Assembly: GCF_042664795.1 (NCBI RefSeq)
Contig: NZ_JBHTBN010000003.1
Location: forward strand, 319,246 to 383,245
DNA length: 64,000 nt
From: Jejudonia soesokkakensis
GTDB lineage: Bacteria > Bacteroidota > Bacteroidia > Flavobacteriales > Flavobacteriaceae
Direction: 5' to 3'
Made by a program: the position numbers and the translations under genes. Below the pieces are notes generated by a model. It did no database searches. It was given only the letters and a program-made list of their open reading frames with translations, and was not told the origin of the DNA. Positions 63,877 through 64,000 of the stretch are shown one piece after another. Every line of letters starts with the position of its first letter. The stretch's first letter is position 1.

Positions 63877-64000
63877 TTACTCGATGATTAATCTTTTTAC
63901 AACTACGTTGTTCTCACCAGAGATCTGTACCATGTAGACTCCAGAAGCAAGAGAAGAAACATCAATAGTTCTTTCTCCAATCATTCCGTCTAAGTTTACA
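63877..64000 (-). CDS. 3' end of a T9SS cargo protein (type A sorting domain)
   Basis: The minus-strand frame entering from the window edge encodes 40 residues: NLDGMIGERTIDVSSLASG, then VYMVQISGENNVVVKRLIIE and stop. The pattern GxYxVxIxxxxxxxxKRLIxx at a C-terminus is the type A sorting signal for type IX secretion. The protein itself lies outside the window, so its function cannot be stated. Genes for T9SS parts occur in this window at 31548 and 47929. Confidence 0.82.
   Translation of the reverse strand, partial: VNLDGMIGERTIDVSSLASGVYMVQISGENNVVVKRLIIE

Overview
The window looks like a chromosomal segment of a low-GC Bacteroidota, most likely a marine member of the Flavobacteriaceae. 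The reasons are the complete Na+-translocating NADH:quinone reductase (nqrABCDEF), type IX secretion parts (a PorT/SprT homologue, a DUF5103 plug protein and a C-terminal sorting tail), a short primary sigma factor without region 1.1, the lipoprotein TamL, many Bacteroidota-only DUF families, and promoters of the TTG-N17-23-TAnnTTTG type. No tRNA, rRNA, integrase, transposase or CRISPR array was seen.

Layout. 1-2.8 kb: end of a kynurenine / 3-hydroxyanthranilate catabolic cluster (semialdehyde dehydrogenase, an SDR with a degenerate active site, ACMSD). 2.9-17.5 kb: mostly housekeeping and envelope genes (O-methyltransferase, PAP2, TatA, M1 peptidase, DUF6702, two carboxypeptidase-regulatory-like paralogues, pepE, GNAT, M15 and M48 peptidases, gpmI, thioredoxin-like lipoprotein, HAD, map, methyltransferase, apbE and a small conserved gene). 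17.5-17.8 kb: a decayed DUF4846 gene. 17.87-24.71 kb: nine consecutive, almost gapless paralogous DUF6090 genes on the + strand, with one good promoter in front and one terminator behind. 24.8-31.4 kb: nqrA-F on the - strand. It is interrupted between nqrD and nqrE by a four-helix-bundle (S23/IVP type) gene framed by inverted arrays of 7-bp repeats. 31.5-49.4 kb: T9SS plug, PLP decarboxylase, DUF3667, apaG, a DUF6695-like protein, NRDE protein, pruA, NUDIX, rsmG, desaturase, aminotransferase, purT, trkH/trkA, ubiE, porT, trmH-type methylase. 49.4-64 kb: tamL, fbaA, accD, OmpA-like protein, lipoprotein, rpsO, pnp, quinone oxidoreductase, rpoD, a BLUF photoreceptor, rpe, a YpdA-like reductase, a hypothetical gene, and the 3' end of a T9SS cargo gene.

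How the parts connect. ApbE attaches FMN covalently to NqrB and NqrC. Here apbE lies on the same strand and downstream of nqrF, but the oppositely oriented DUF6090 block separates them. Together with the broken DUF4846 gene at the block's edge, this suggests the array grew or was inserted inside an ancestral nqr-apbE neighbourhood. The two most unusual items are the nine-gene DUF6090 array (conserved membrane-anchor heads, diverged periplasmic bodies, mosaic nucleotide conservation) and the heptamer-bounded four-helix-bundle cassette that supplies the nqrD stop codon. Family names come from recalled family signatures, not from database searches.
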